From positions 620,001 to 684,000 of the forward strand of contig NZ_CP108054.1 of assembly GCF_036173125.1 (NCBI RefSeq): a stretch of DNA of 64,000 nt. Reading direction: 5' to 3'. The stretch is from Streptomyces sp. NBC_00286. GTDB taxonomy: Bacteria; Actinomycetota; Actinomycetes; Streptomycetales; Streptomycetaceae. A model generated the notes under the pieces. It ran no database searches. It saw only the letters and a list, made by a program, of their open reading frames with translations, and was not told the origin of the DNA. The translations under genes were made by a program, and so were the position numbers. Positions 63,680-64,000 of this stretch are shown piece after piece. The stretch's first letter is position 1, and each line of letters starts with the position of its first letter.

Positions 63680-64000
63680 ATGCGAGCCCTCGTCTACCAC
63701 GGCCCCGGACAGATCTTCTGGGACACGGTCACGGATCCGGCCATCGAGGACCCAGCCGACGCCGTCGTGCGCGTCGACGCCACCACCGTCTGCGGCACCG
63801 ATCTGCACATCCTGCGCGGAGACCTGCCCGAGGTGAAGCCGGGGACGGTCCTCGGCCACGAGGCCGTCGGCGAGGTCATGGAAGTCGGCAGCGACGTCCA
63901 CCACCTTCGCCCAGGGGACCAGGTGATCGTGTCCTCCGTCTCGGCCTGCGGCCACTGTGCGGCGTGCCGTGACACCATGCGCGGACAGTGCCGCGAGGGC
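63680..64000 (+). CDS. Zinc-dependent alcohol dehydrogenase, N-terminal part (continues past window)
   Basis: The first 107 residues of a medium-chain zinc dehydrogenase: RALVYHGPGQIFWDTVTDPA, the catalytic-zinc motifs TVCGTDLHILRGDLP and GHEAVGEVMEVG, and the start of the structural-zinc lobe, CGHCAACRDTMRGQC. AGGGAG precedes ATG 63680. It differs from adhP at 20697 in its substrate-side residues and may act on formaldehyde or secondary alcohols (inference). Confidence 0.9.
   Translation, partial: MRALVYHGPGQIFWDTVTDPAIEDPADAVVRVDATTVCGTDLHILRGDLPEVKPGTVLGHEAVGEVMEVGSDVHHLRPGDQVIVSSVSACGHCAACRDTMRGQCREG

Overview
The window is high-GC actinobacterial DNA. Codon use strongly favours G or C at third positions, GTG starts are common, and the gene families point to Streptomyces or a close relative (inference). 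Nearly every gene has a counterpart in the DosR/DevR dormancy regulon of Mycobacterium tuberculosis or in hypoxic and fermentative metabolism. I read it as a large hypoxia/dormancy island.

Layout. 1-5.7 kb: a USP, HAD phosphatase/mutase and GH65 phosphorylase operon (minus strand), a divergent small USP and a PhnA-type zinc-ribbon protein. 5.7-15.1 kb: a broken and an intact arsR copy with matching TTGC-N8-GCAA operators, an anti-sigma-type ATPase with a STAS protein, a 49-residue microprotein, and a six-gene membrane complex related to hydrogenase-4/formate hydrogenlyase. The gene order equals M. tuberculosis Rv0081-Rv0087, and the large subunit has lost all four NiFe cysteine ligands. 15.1-17.1 kb: fused remnants of pntB and a GAF regulator. 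17.5-29.8 kb: gap, a DevR-like response regulator, USP, alcohol dehydrogenase, ppdK, a RafS/HPF-like protein, a CBS-BON protein and adhE. 29.9-36.9 kb: remnants, a DoxX-like protein, and cydA-cydB-cydC with cydD mostly deleted. 37.1-42.3 kb: pflA, pflB, arcC with an arcB tail, USP. 42.9-54.6 kb: two paralogous cNMP-binding plus CBS-BON pairs, an Acg-like nitroreductase, a frameshifted DevS-like heme-GAF kinase, a truncated copy of the USP-GH65 module, a PNPOx regulator-like protein and a broken CBS-BON gene. 54.7-57.5 kb: an operon of an Rv1733c-like membrane protein, pncB, a DUF1876 protein and hsp20. 57.6-64 kb: two divergent USPs, an Rv2004c-like kinase/ATPase, a hypothetical protein, an FAD monooxygenase and the start of a zinc alcohol dehydrogenase.

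Two signals stand out. First, a 14-bp palindromic box close to GGGnCSnTCGGCCC lies before about sixteen separate transcription units, usually 70-150 bp from the start codon. It is a good candidate operator for the DevR-like regulator encoded here. Second, the island is heavily eroded. At least ten genes or gene fragments are truncated, frameshifted or fused (arsR, pntB, GAF regulator, xfp, cydD, arcB, gap, devS, GH65, CBS-BON, Rv1733c-like). Dispersed palindromic repeats have also entered coding sequences.

Working together (inference): low oxygen or a redox signal would act through DevS and DevR on the box. That would switch on cytochrome bd for scavenging oxygen, PFL, AdhE, Adh, PPDK and carbamate kinase for anaerobic energy and redox balance, phosphorolytic sugar use, and a set of USP, CBS, Hsp20 and ribosome-hibernation proteins for survival.
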